Of a DNA stretch of 7,792 nt, positions 1 to 5,538 are shown piece after piece. Under the pieces are notes generated by a model. It had not been told where the DNA came from. It made no database searches and worked only from the letters and a program-made list of their open reading frames with translations. Source of the DNA: Microcaldota archaeon (GTDB lineage: Archaea; Micrarchaeota; Micrarchaeia; Micrarchaeales; CABMGC01); assembly GCA_021791075.1 (NCBI GenBank), contig JAJYXH010000027.1, positions 1-7,792 of the forward strand, in the 5' to 3' direction. The translations under genes and the position numbers were made by a program. Each line of letters starts with the position of its first letter. The first letter of the stretch is position 1.

Positions 1-527
1 AAATCTCACGAAAGGAGAAGGGTTCGCACCATAGAAAGTCGGCAGTCTTAAGATTTGCAAAATATGCAGAGCATATCCAACGAATCAGGGAAGACTTCCT
101 TCACAAACTTTCGCACAACCTTGTCAACTCATACTCATTCATTGCATACGAAGACCTCAATATCTCAGGGATGATGAAGAACCATCATCTTGCAAGAGCG
201 ATAGGGGAGTCTTCATGGGGCAACTTCATCCAACTGCTGCAATACAAGGCTGAAAGCGCTGGTTGCGTGGTGGTTGGAGTGAACCCTCAATACACGTCAC
301 AGACATGCAATGGATGCAGGAACGTGCAGAGAATATCCTTGTCGCAAAGGACATTCATCTGCGAAAAGTGCGGATTGTCAAAGGACAGGGATATAAATGC
401 CTCACAGAATATACTCGAAAGGGCTACCGAAGGACATTCGGGAAGTGAAGCCTCTGGAGACGACGTAAGACATCGTGCAAACGGTGCGGTTGCCACTGAA
501 GGAGGAACTATACAGGTGGCATCATGA
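1..527 (+). CDS. tnpB: TnpB (OrfB), RNA-guided endonuclease, C-terminal part
   Basis: Reading from base 3, the frame is open from the window edge to a TGA at 525-527, about 174 residues; the N-terminus and RuvC-I Asp are outside. What is visible is the classic C-terminal half of TnpB: a KGSHHRKSAR segment, then FLHKLSHNLV, then RuvC-II (YEDLNISGM, Glu codon at 150). Next comes the zinc-ribbon with Cys codons at 306, 315, 360 and 369 (TCNGC and CEKC), and RuvC-III (DRDINAS, codons 384-401). All catalytic and zinc residues in the visible part are intact and there is no frameshift, so the protein may be functional. By family knowledge TnpB is an RNA-guided DNA nuclease that uses an omega RNA made from the element's right end, and it helps the element persist. 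An ATG at 171 lies inside the conserved domain and is not a real start. Confidence 0.92.
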   Translation, partial: ISRKEKGSHHRKSAVLRFAKYAEHIQRIREDFLHKLSHNLVNSYSFIAYEDLNISGMMKNHHLARAIGESSWGNFIQLLQYKAESAGCVVVGVNPQYTSQTCNGCRNVQRISLSQRTFICEKCGLSKDRDINASQNILERATEGHSGSEASGDDVRHRANGAVATEGGTIQVAS

Positions 528-578
528 CAACCATCAGAAACCACCTTGGAAGCCCACGACTTCAGTCGTGGGAGGGTG
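430..578 (+). ncRNA. probable omega RNA (reRNA) scaffold of TnpB
   Basis: Family knowledge: the TnpB guide scaffold is transcribed from the 3' end of tnpB through the right end of the element, and the guide comes from the flanking DNA just beyond. Here the tnpB 3' end, a short spacer and the right-end hairpin are arranged as expected. The 5' boundary is a guess and no promoter was identified. If correct, the guide would begin near base 579. Confidence 0.3.
542..578 (+). repeat. IS right-end hairpin (imperfect palindrome)
   Basis: CCCACGAC (553-560) and GTCGTGGG (565-572) form a perfect 8-bp stem with a TTCA loop. A second stem continues outward: CACCTT (542-547) pairs with AGGGTG (573-578), including one G-T pair, across a one-sided five-base bulge (GGAAG, 548-552). 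A bulged subterminal hairpin after tnpB is the hallmark of IS200/IS605 ends, where TnpA recognises it in single-stranded DNA. It may also act as the 3' stem of the omega RNA or as a transcript end. Confidence 0.75.
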
Positions 579-683
579 TCACGCCTGCCTTCTTCAATAT
601 TCCGCGCGGTATTGTTATAACTCCTCCGGGCCAACCTTGCATTCATGCTTCACTCCTACCATAGATGGGAGTTGCCCATAACA

Positions 684-694
684 TGATTTATACC
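684..694 (+). promoter_or_regulatory. BoxA/TATA of the malic enzyme gene
   Basis: TGATTTATACC contains TTTATA at 687-692, centred about 25 bases before the ATG at 715. Archaeal transcription usually starts about 25 bases downstream of BoxA, so the message should be leaderless or nearly so. No Shine-Dalgarno-like run lies between the TATA box and the ATG, which agrees with this. Confidence 0.6.
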
Positions 695-714
695 TTCCTG
701 TCCACATTATAGGC

Positions 715-1980
715 ATGGTCGACAGGGATGGCGTCCTCAAGGCGCATTCTTCGAGAAAGGGGAAGTACGAGATACTCGGGAAGGTACCGCTCCTGACAAC
801 GGAGGACCTAGCCACATACTACACTCCAGGAGTCGCGTACGTCTCCGAGGAGATAAAGGCGGACAGGAGCAAGGTATACGAGTACACGACGAAATCGAAC
901 ACGATAGCAATAATCTCAGACGGAACGCGGATACTCGGACTAGGCGACGTGGGTCCGGAGGCCGGGCTTCCGGTCATGGAGGGAAAGGCGGTCCTCTTCA
1001 AAAAATTCGGGGGCGTCGACGCCGTGCCCATCTGTCTGGACACGAAGGACGAGGAGGAGATAATAGGGGTGGCAAGGAGCCTGGCGCCCACGTTCGGCGC
1101 GATAAACATCGAGGACATAAGCTCGCCGAAGTCCATGGAGATAACAGGCAGGCTCGCGGCGGATCTTGACATACCTGTATTCCACGATGACAACCAGGGC
1201 AGTGGAGTGGTCGCGCATGCCGCCCTGATCAACGCCCTGAAGCTTGTCGGTAAGGGCAAGGGCGCAAGGATACTGATAAACGGCGCTGGCGCAGCGGGAA
1301 TAGGGGTTGCAAGGCAGCTGATCAATGCCGGCTTCCAGAATCTCGCGGTATTCGACACCAAAGGGGCAATCTACTCCGGCAGGGGGGCCGACATGAATAA
1401 GTACAAGGCCGGGATCGCAGAACACACCAACAGAGAGAGGCGGCATGGCCAGCTCACCGACTTCGCCGATGGTGCAGACGTCCTGATCGGCTTCTCGGCG
1501 AGAGGCGCGTTCACTGCAGACATGATAAAGAGGATGGCTGAGAAGCCGATAGTATTTGCGCTTGCAAACCCTGATCCCGAGATAGAATACGAGGAGGCGT
1601 TGGAGGCTGGAGCGTACATAGCAGCAACAGGCAGGAGCGACAGGCCAAACCAGGTGAACAACATGCTTGCATTCCCTGGAGTCATGCGCGGGCTTCTCGA
1701 CTCAAGGTCTAAGTCTATAAAGCCGGAGATGCTCAACGCCGCTGCGCATGCGATAGCAAGATGCGTAGGGAAGAGGCTTGGCCGAGATTACATCATTCCC
1801 GGGTTCGCGGATTACAGGACAGCAGTGAAGGTTACTTCAGAGGTGGCTGAGGCGGTGGCTGCAGAGGCAGAAAAGCTTGGCCAGGCAAGGGTGCAACTGT
1901 CAAAAGGAGAGACAAAAGCGCACACAAAAGCGTTATTAAAACGATATTCGAAGATAGAGAAGAGGGTAATCGGAAGATGA
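715..1980 (+). CDS. malic enzyme (oxaloacetate-decarboxylating malate dehydrogenase)
   Basis: Catalyses oxidative decarboxylation of malate to pyruvate and CO2 with NAD(P)+ and a divalent metal, in the cytosol. The 421 residues match the short prokaryotic form. Visible motifs are YTPGVA with catalytic Tyr36; EGKAVLFK with catalytic Lys91; metal ligands in IEDI (Glu133, Asp134) and FHDDNQGSG (Asp159); a Rossmann GAGAAG (190-195) with Asp214 ending the second strand; ANPDPEI; and ATGRSDRPNQVNN before FPGVMRG. Asp214 is conserved in the family, so cofactor choice stays open. HDDNQGSG differs from the commoner HDDQHGT form. A Lys-rich tail follows residue 385. The ATG fits a leaderless start behind the TATA box. 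The stop overlaps the next start (ATGA), so some of the downstream surface-protein message may be co-transcribed. Confidence 0.94.
   Translation: MVDRDGVLKAHSSRKGKYEILGKVPLLTTEDLATYYTPGVAYVSEEIKADRSKVYEYTTKSNTIAIISDGTRILGLGDVGPEAGLPVMEGKAVLFKKFGGVDAVPICLDTKDEEEIIGVARSLAPTFGAINIEDISSPKSMEITGRLAADLDIPVFHDDNQGSGVVAHAALINALKLVGKGKGARILINGAGAAGIGVARQLINAGFQNLAVFDTKGAIYSGRGADMNKYKAGIAEHTNRERRHGQLTDFADGADVLIGFSARGAFTADMIKRMAEKPIVFALANPDPEIEYEEALEAGAYIAATGRSDRPNQVNNMLAFPGVMRGLLDSRSKSIKPEMLNAAAHAIARCVGKRLGRDYIIPGFADYRTAVKVTSEVAEAVAAEAEKLGQARVQLSKGETKAHTKALLKRYSKIEKRVIGR
1932..1967 (+). promoter_or_regulatory. possible internal promoter and SD-like site for the surface protein
   Basis: Inside the 3' end of the malic enzyme gene, TATTAAAA (1934-1941) lies about 40 bases before the ATG at 1977 and stands out as AT-rich among GC-rich codons. 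GAGGGT (1962-1967), nine bases before the ATG, resembles an archaeal Shine-Dalgarno sequence. Together they could let the surface gene be expressed apart from the enzyme. This is weak: TATA-like strings also occur by chance in coding DNA. Confidence 0.3.
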
Positions 1981-3542
1981 GACTGCAATCCGCGATAGAA
2001 TTCCTCTCTACATACGGCTGGGCAATACTCGTCTTGGCGGTAGTGGTCACGGCACTCTTCGCACTGAATCTCTTCAATATCAACAACTACTCCTCTATCC
2101 AGTGCTCGGTGAGCCAGGGATTCACCTGCACCAACCTCGTCGTTACTGAGAATGGCATCGCATACGTGGAGCTGCTCCAGTCCACCGGGAGCCCGGTAAA
2201 CGTGACCGCGATAGGCTGCAACGAGAACGGCACTGCAACGCACATGCAGGCGCCGTACAATCCACCGAGCAACCAGGTCTTCATGCCGATAGGGTCAAGC
2301 CATGCGTTCACGGTAACGTGCTACAATGACCAGGGCCAGGTCATAACTGGGAAGGCAGGTCAGACGTTCGATGCAAGGATAGTCATAAACTACACCGACG
2401 AGGAGACCGGGATAAGCGCGATAGCACTGGGAAGCGTAGTCACGAAGTTCTCAACGTCCCTGCCTGGCGGGATCACCACAGTAACCACGGCAGCAATAAC
2501 CTCGAGCACGACCTCATCCACAACCTCAAGCACCACATCTTCGACTACCTCATCCACTACCAGCAGCACTACCACAATAGCCACCCCTTCATTGGTAGCC
2601 ACCGTCACCGTGGGAAGCAATCCATACTCCGCAACTTACAACCCAAGCAACAACTACATCTACGTTCCGAATTTCTACTCCGACACCGTCTCCGTAATCA
2701 GCGGCACCTCTGTGGTAGCCACCGTCCCCGTGGGAAGCAATCCACAATTCGCAGCCTACAACCCAAGCAACAACTACCTCTACGTGACGAATGACAACTC
2801 CGACACCGTCTCCGTGATCAGCGGCACCTCTGTGGTAGCCACCGTCCCCGTGGGAAGCAGTCCATACTCCGCAACTTACAACCCAAGCAACAACGACGTC
2901 TACGTGGTGAATACCGGCTCCGACACCGTCTCCGTAATCAGCGGCACCTCCGTGGTAGCCACCGTCCCCGTGGGAAGCTATCCATACTACGCAACCTACA
3001 ACCCAAGCAACAACGACGTCTACGTGATGAATCCCGACTCCGACACCGTCTCCGTAATCAGCGGCACCTCTGTGGTAGCCACCGTCCCCGTGGGAAGCGC
3101 TCCACAAGTCGCAACCTACAACCCAAGCAACAACTACCTCTACGTGACGACCGACTCCGACACCGTCTCCGTAATCAGCGGCACCTCTGTGGTAGCCACC
3201 GTCCCCGTGGGAAGCACTCCCTTCTTTGTAATCTACAACCCAAGCAACAACGACGTCTACGTGATGAATGCCTACTCCGACACCGTCTCCGTGATCAGCG
3301 GCACCTCCGTGGTAGCCACCGTCCCCGTGGGAAGCAGTCCATTCTTTGTAACCTACAACCCAAGCAACAACTACATCTACGTGATGAATACCGGCTCCGA
3401 CACCGTCTCCGTAATCAGCGGCACCTCTGTGGTAGCCACCGTCCCCGTGGGAAGCGATCCACAATACGCAACCTACAACCCAAGCAACGACGACGTCTAC
3501 GTTCCGAATCACCTCTCCGGCACCGTCTCCGTGCTGACCTGA
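1977..3542 (+). CDS. pilin-like surface protein with eight-repeat YVTN beta-propeller
   Basis: Secreted or membrane-anchored protein of 521 residues. The start RL-QSAIEFLSTYGWAIL is an archaeal class III (type IV prepilin) signal: a short basic head, probable cleavage before Gln4, Glu at mature position +5, then a hydrophobic helix to about residue 33. Residues 34-174 form a beta-rich pilin-like head with four cysteines (43, 51, 81, 115), enough for two disulfides. Residues 175-200 are a pure Ser/Thr stalk. From residue 208 there are eight repeats of 40 residues (the fifth has 39), each with YNPSNN, YVYV-like and SDTVSVISGTSVVATVPVGS strings, matching the YVTN/lactonase-type propeller family. 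The N-terminal SLVATVTVG could supply the last strand of blade eight and close the ring. A role in adhesion or host contact is an inference. The TGA is followed in frame by decayed coding sequence. Confidence 0.9.
   Translation: MRLQSAIEFLSTYGWAILVLAVVVTALFALNLFNINNYSSIQCSVSQGFTCTNLVVTENGIAYVELLQSTGSPVNVTAIGCNENGTATHMQAPYNPPSNQVFMPIGSSHAFTVTCYNDQGQVITGKAGQTFDARIVINYTDEETGISAIALGSVVTKFSTSLPGGITTVTTAAITSSTTSSTTSSTTSSTTSSTTSSTTTIATPSLVATVTVGSNPYSATYNPSNNYIYVPNFYSDTVSVISGTSVVATVPVGSNPQFAAYNPSNNYLYVTNDNSDTVSVISGTSVVATVPVGSSPYSATYNPSNNDVYVVNTGSDTVSVISGTSVVATVPVGSYPYYATYNPSNNDVYVMNPDSDTVSVISGTSVVATVPVGSAPQVATYNPSNNYLYVTTDSDTVSVISGTSVVATVPVGSTPFFVIYNPSNNDVYVMNAYSDTVSVISGTSVVATVPVGSSPFFVTYNPSNNYIYVMNTGSDTVSVISGTSVVATVPVGSDPQYATYNPSNDDVYVPNHLSGTVSVLT
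2499..2576 (+). repeat. Ser/Thr stalk-coding tandem repeat
   Basis: Twenty-six codons encode only Ser and Thr in a TTSS pattern, a 12-base period with varied synonymous codons (tcg, agc, tca, tcc, tct; acc, aca, act, acg). The mixed codons suggest selection on the protein rather than fresh slippage. Such linkers usually act as extended, often O-glycosylated spacers that hold a domain away from the cell surface. Confidence 0.85.
2598..3542 (+). repeat. eight tandem 120-bp YVTN-repeat units
   Basis: Units begin at 2598, 2718, 2838, 2958, 3078, 3195, 3315 and 3435. All are 120 bp except the fifth (117 bp, one codon fewer) and the truncated last one. The stretch from SDTVSVISG through VATVPVGS is almost identical at DNA level in every unit, with only swaps such as gtaatc/gtgatc and tct/tcc. 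This implies recent duplication or ongoing homogenisation. Differences cluster at a few codons after GS, after Pro, after NN and after YV. Confidence 0.95.
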
Positions 3543-3851
3543 TCCGGTCGCGCAGGCTATGCGGTCTCCGGCAGCAAAGTAATGAAGCACACTGCCTCCA
3601 ACAACCGTATAACGACCTCCGTTTCCGGCCAGAACATCCCATATGGCATCGCAGTTGACCCCAGCGGCTACATCTACTGCGTGGGCACAACAGCCCAAAG
3701 CCGCAACTTCGTCTACTACGCGCCAATCTCCTCGACAGGAGTAGGTTCCTAGACCTCAAGCACATCCTATCCTGTTGGGATAGTGGGCTATGCCTACTGC
3801 GAGATCCCGGGCTCTGGCAGCGGCTACCTCGGCGGTGGAGGGCCGAACTGA
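3543..3851 (+). pseudogene. decayed kelch-like propeller C-terminus, in frame with the surface gene
   Basis: Directly after the TGA at 3540-3542 the same frame continues for 69 sense codons to a TAG (3750-3752), then 32 more to TGA (3849-3851). The translation is not random: it includes NIPYGIAVDPSGYIYCVG, then FVYYAPISSTGVGS, stop, TSSTSYPVGIVGYAYCE, and ends GSGYLGGGGPN. YIYCVG followed by VYYAP and a site where Trp would be expected resembles a kelch-type blade; the TAG could be one change from TGG. GIAVDPSGYIY also recalls an NHL blade. Codon use is GC-rich at third positions, like the neighbours. It is best read as the remnant of an earlier C-terminus of this gene or a relative; readthrough is a less likely alternative. 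Confidence 0.6.
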
Positions 3852-4082
3852 AAAAGAATCGGGCTTCGCAGTGACCCTAACCTGGTCGTATGTCTAAAGG
3901 CGGCTTGTGTAGGTGTAGTGTAACATCTTTTCTGCCCGGAACATTATCCTACGAGTAACCACTACGTCAAAGAATTAAGCAATTTATGGGTGGCATCTCA
4001 CCAAGATAAGAGATTACTTATAGATCGAGTGGTAGACGTTGTTGCTGTCATCGGTTAATTATGGCACACTTCATTCTCACTC
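3852..4082. other. gene-free stretch, nothing recognised
   Basis: No open frame of useful length, no tRNA-like cloverleaf and no clear repeat was seen. A T-run (CTTTTCT, near 3929) could end transcripts from the surface gene, and ACTTATAGATC near 4015-4025 is TATA-like, but neither has support from a neighbouring gene. Base composition is more even than in the coding regions. Confidence 0.5.
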
Positions 4083-4178
4083 CTTCAAGTATGCCATTAC
4101 GGCATCGCCCTAGACTCTAGTGGTAATGTCTACTGGACTGATCGTAGTAGCGTCACGGTAATGTGGTATGTACCTTGA
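4083..4178 (+). pseudogene. NHL-repeat fragment
   Basis: The frame translates to LLQVCHYGIALDSSGNVYWTDRSS (shown here in parts: HYGIALDSSG, then NVYWTDRSSVTVM) before a TGA at 4176-4178. G-I-A-hydrophobic-D-x-x-G-N-hydrophobic-Y-x-x-D is the NHL blade signature. There is no start codon, only one blade, and a stop (TAA, 4056) a little upstream, so this is a relic. It has the same orientation and reading phase as the surface gene at 1977-3542 and its kelch-like remnant, suggesting it derives from the same kind of propeller gene. Confidence 0.55.
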
Positions 4179-4235
4179 GTACGCCTGCTTTTGGTTACAC
4201 CCGCGTGTCGATGAGCGTCTTTATGTCCTTCAGCA

Positions 4236-4835
4236 TCAGCGCCGGTACTCTTGGCCTATGCTACGAATAACCCTGTCTGCGAACCGCCTGTCATATCTCT
4301 TCAGGTACCCGTCCAGTTTCTTCCCGTCCACGAGGCGCAAAAGGATCTTCAGCACCCCCTTCTCAAGGTGGTGCCTGAAGTAGAAGAAGTCTATCAGCGT
4401 CTTCTCCGGATCCGAAACCGGTATCCATATATCTTCGTGCTTCAGCAATTCGTACCCGAAGAAGTGATCCGGATCTATCCTGTGAAGCACATAGTTCCTA
4501 TCCCTGAAGATCCGTATGCCGTTTCTTGCCTTTCTCGCGGTCACGATTACCGGATTCGCCTGCTGCTCCCACAGTCCCCTTATGGTGAGCGCATCCTCCA
4601 TGCCGTAATAGAAGGGTTCGAAGGCAAATCCGACAACGTGCATATCCCTGTGAAACGTGTAAACCCCCTTAGTCACCCGGGTTACCTCCTTCATCTTCAT
4701 AAGGTTATGCAGCAATAAGTAGACGTAGCCCGCCCTGGCCTTTCTGGAGGCGAGCATCGTCTTTACGTCACGTATGCTGAAGACCGGGAACCGCTCCTGA
4801 GAAAGATTGTCCCTTATGCTATCGATGTACTTCAC
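4236..4835 (-). CDS. abiEi: AbiEi-family antitoxin / transcriptional regulator
   Basis: A 199-residue protein of the AbiEi family (type IV toxin-antitoxin antitoxin, also annotated as regulator of viral defence). Residues about 16-64 form a winged helix-turn-helix (SIRDVKTML, YVYLLLHNLMKMKEV, then the wing RVTKGVYTF). Then come the family hallmarks DALTIRGLWEQQANPVIV (81-98), HFFGYE (124-129) and SDPEKTLIDFF (141-151). In known systems the N-terminal domain binds operator repeats and represses the operon, while the C-terminal domain opposes the toxin without tight binding. It starts 17 bases inside the end of the upstream abiEii gene, so translation is probably coupled. The order is the reverse of the usual antitoxin-first arrangement. 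It has no promoter of its own that I can see. Confidence 0.85.
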   Translation of the reverse strand: MKYIDSIRDNLSQERFPVFSIRDVKTMLASRKARAGYVYLLLHNLMKMKEVTRVTKGVYTFHRDMHVVGFAFEPFYYGMEDALTIRGLWEQQANPVIVTARKARNGIRIFRDRNYVLHRIDPDHFFGYELLKHEDIWIPVSDPEKTLIDFFYFRHHLEKGVLKILLRLVDGKKLDGYLKRYDRRFADRVIRSIGQEYRR

Positions 4836-5499
4836 AGAAACGCCTCTTTATCTGGGATACCATCCCTTGAAACGAAGGTACGGCGCCTGCGTAAACTATG
4901 GACTTCAGTACGCCCTCGTCAGCCGGCTTTTCAATGCCTCTCAGGAAATTGCACATCTTCCTATTTATGCTCTTGCCGTTCTCTACCATATTGCTCAAGT
5001 GATATATGTCGTAAAGATCCCGCACGTACCTCCTGTTGCTGTACGTGGCTATCTTCTCTACTATAAAGTCCTCCGGAGAAAGGGTCAGTATATTGAGGTA
5101 CGTGCCGTTCACCCTCTCAAAATTCCTGTCTACCGGTCTTATTCGGGTCTTGTTCCTGGCCATCTCTATCCTTACCGAGGCAGTTCCCCTCTTTACGGTG
5201 ACTACCGTTGTGTCACGTATGGCCCTGCTCTTGTCTATATCGATGCCGAACTTCCTGATTGCCCAGACTAAGCCTTCCCTCACTCTTTCGCTCTCCCTGT
5301 CGGTTAGTAGATAAAGGCCTATGTCGTCTGAGAATCGATTCCCGCCATAGCATCTCCATATGGCAGTTCCCCCATGGAGCACCGTTGTGGGATTGACGTT
5401 GTACAATGACTCAACTACGTCGTCCTGGAGCCTTGCCCGATCCACCCTTGCCTGGTCGTCTAGCTTCTTCTCGATAGGCAGTTCCATAGGACCAACCAT
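4819..5499 (-). CDS. abiEii: AbiEii-family nucleotidyltransferase (toxin-like), Asp-to-Gly at active site
   Basis: A 226-residue member of the AbiEii/MNT-type nucleotidyltransferases. Visible features are LHGGTAIWRCYGG (41-53), NRFSDDIGLYL (54-64), a third acidic strand SVRIEMA, and the C-terminal helical block EDFIVEKIATYSNRRYVRDLYDIYHL. The helical block is typical of AbiEii, whose known members use a GTP- or NTP-dependent transfer to block growth or modify tRNA. The family motif is SxDxD; here Ser57 and Asp59 are kept but residue 61 is Gly (codon GGC, at 5317-5319 on the plus strand), one base from GAC. This may reduce or abolish metal-dependent catalysis. The ATG at 5499 is supported by a TATA box about 33 bases upstream; Met5 is an alternative start. 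Confidence 0.87.
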   Translation of the reverse strand: MVGPMELPIEKKLDDQARVDRARLQDDVVESLYNVNPTTVLHGGTAIWRCYGGNRFSDDIGLYLLTDRESERVREGLVWAIRKFGIDIDKSRAIRDTTVVTVKRGTASVRIEMARNKTRIRPVDRNFERVNGTYLNILTLSPEDFIVEKIATYSNRRYVRDLYDIYHLSNMVENGKSINRKMCNFLRGIEKPADEGVLKSIVYAGAVPSFQGMVSQIKRRFCEVHR

Positions 5500-5526
5500 T
5501 CTTATATAAAACTATAAGTTTGGTTA

Positions 5527-5538
5527 AGTATATAAAGC
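5527..5538 (-). promoter_or_regulatory. TATA box of the abiE operon
   Basis: On the minus strand GCTTTATATACT contains TTTATATA (5536-5529), centred about 33 bases before the abiEii ATG, giving a leader of only a few bases. It touches the TAG stop (5540-5538) of the upstream SDR gene. A second TATA-like run, TTTATATAAG (5510-5501), is too close to the ATG for this start, but could be part of the promoter or an operator. Confidence 0.55.

Larger units (their letters stand above)
1..578 (+). mobile_element. IS200/IS605-type element, right portion
   Basis: The window opens inside a tnpB gene and the element ends about 50 bases after its stop codon, at an imperfect palindrome typical of IS200/IS605 right ends. 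The left end and any tnpA (Y1 transposase) lie outside the window, so it cannot be said whether the element is autonomous or a TnpB-only relative. The exact right boundary is inferred from the hairpin. No direct repeat is expected for this family, which moves as single-stranded DNA. The malic-enzyme promoter begins about 105 bases beyond it. Confidence 0.7.

Noticed and set aside
597..613. Imperfect palindrome around CCGCGCGG
   Set aside because: The outer arms pair only with a two-base bulge, and there is no neighbouring feature that would explain it; too short to separate from chance.
652..672. ACTCC/GGAGT small stem-loop just before the malic enzyme TATA box
   Set aside because: Five base pairs with an 11-base loop is weak; an operator is possible but nothing supports it.
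819..1446. Two minus-strand open frames inside the malic enzyme gene
   Set aside because: They are shadows of GC-rich codons in a gene with complete family motifs; their translations show no domain.
2499..3542. Possible CRISPR array or diversity-generating retroelement target because of the regular repeats
   Set aside because: The units are codon-phased, 120 bp long with no constant-spacer alternation, and no cas genes, reverse transcriptase or template repeat are in the window. Variation is not limited to adenine positions.
2589..3698. Long minus-strand open frame of 369 codons antisense to the propeller repeats, giving a Gly/Asp/His/Val-rich repeat protein
   Set aside because: The repeat unit is a multiple of three, so an antisense frame free of stops in one unit stays open in all. 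The product is low-complexity with no known domain, while the plus-strand product has a signal, a stalk and a known repeat family.
3750..3752. TAG as a pyrrolysine codon or TGA (3540) as selenocysteine
   Set aside because: No SECIS-like structure was seen, no pyl or sel genes are in the window, and both codons end other genes here; decay explains it more simply.
4195..4236. Minus-strand 13-codon frame starting ATG within the abiEi stop (TGATG), reading MLKDIKTLIDTRV
   Set aside because: It could be a frameshifted tail of AbiEi, but abiEi already has full family length and motifs, and 13 residues are too few to support a gene or a frameshift.
4251..5271. Plus-strand open frames antisense to abiEi and abiEii
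   Set aside because: They have no recognisable domains and lie opposite two genes with clear family motifs.
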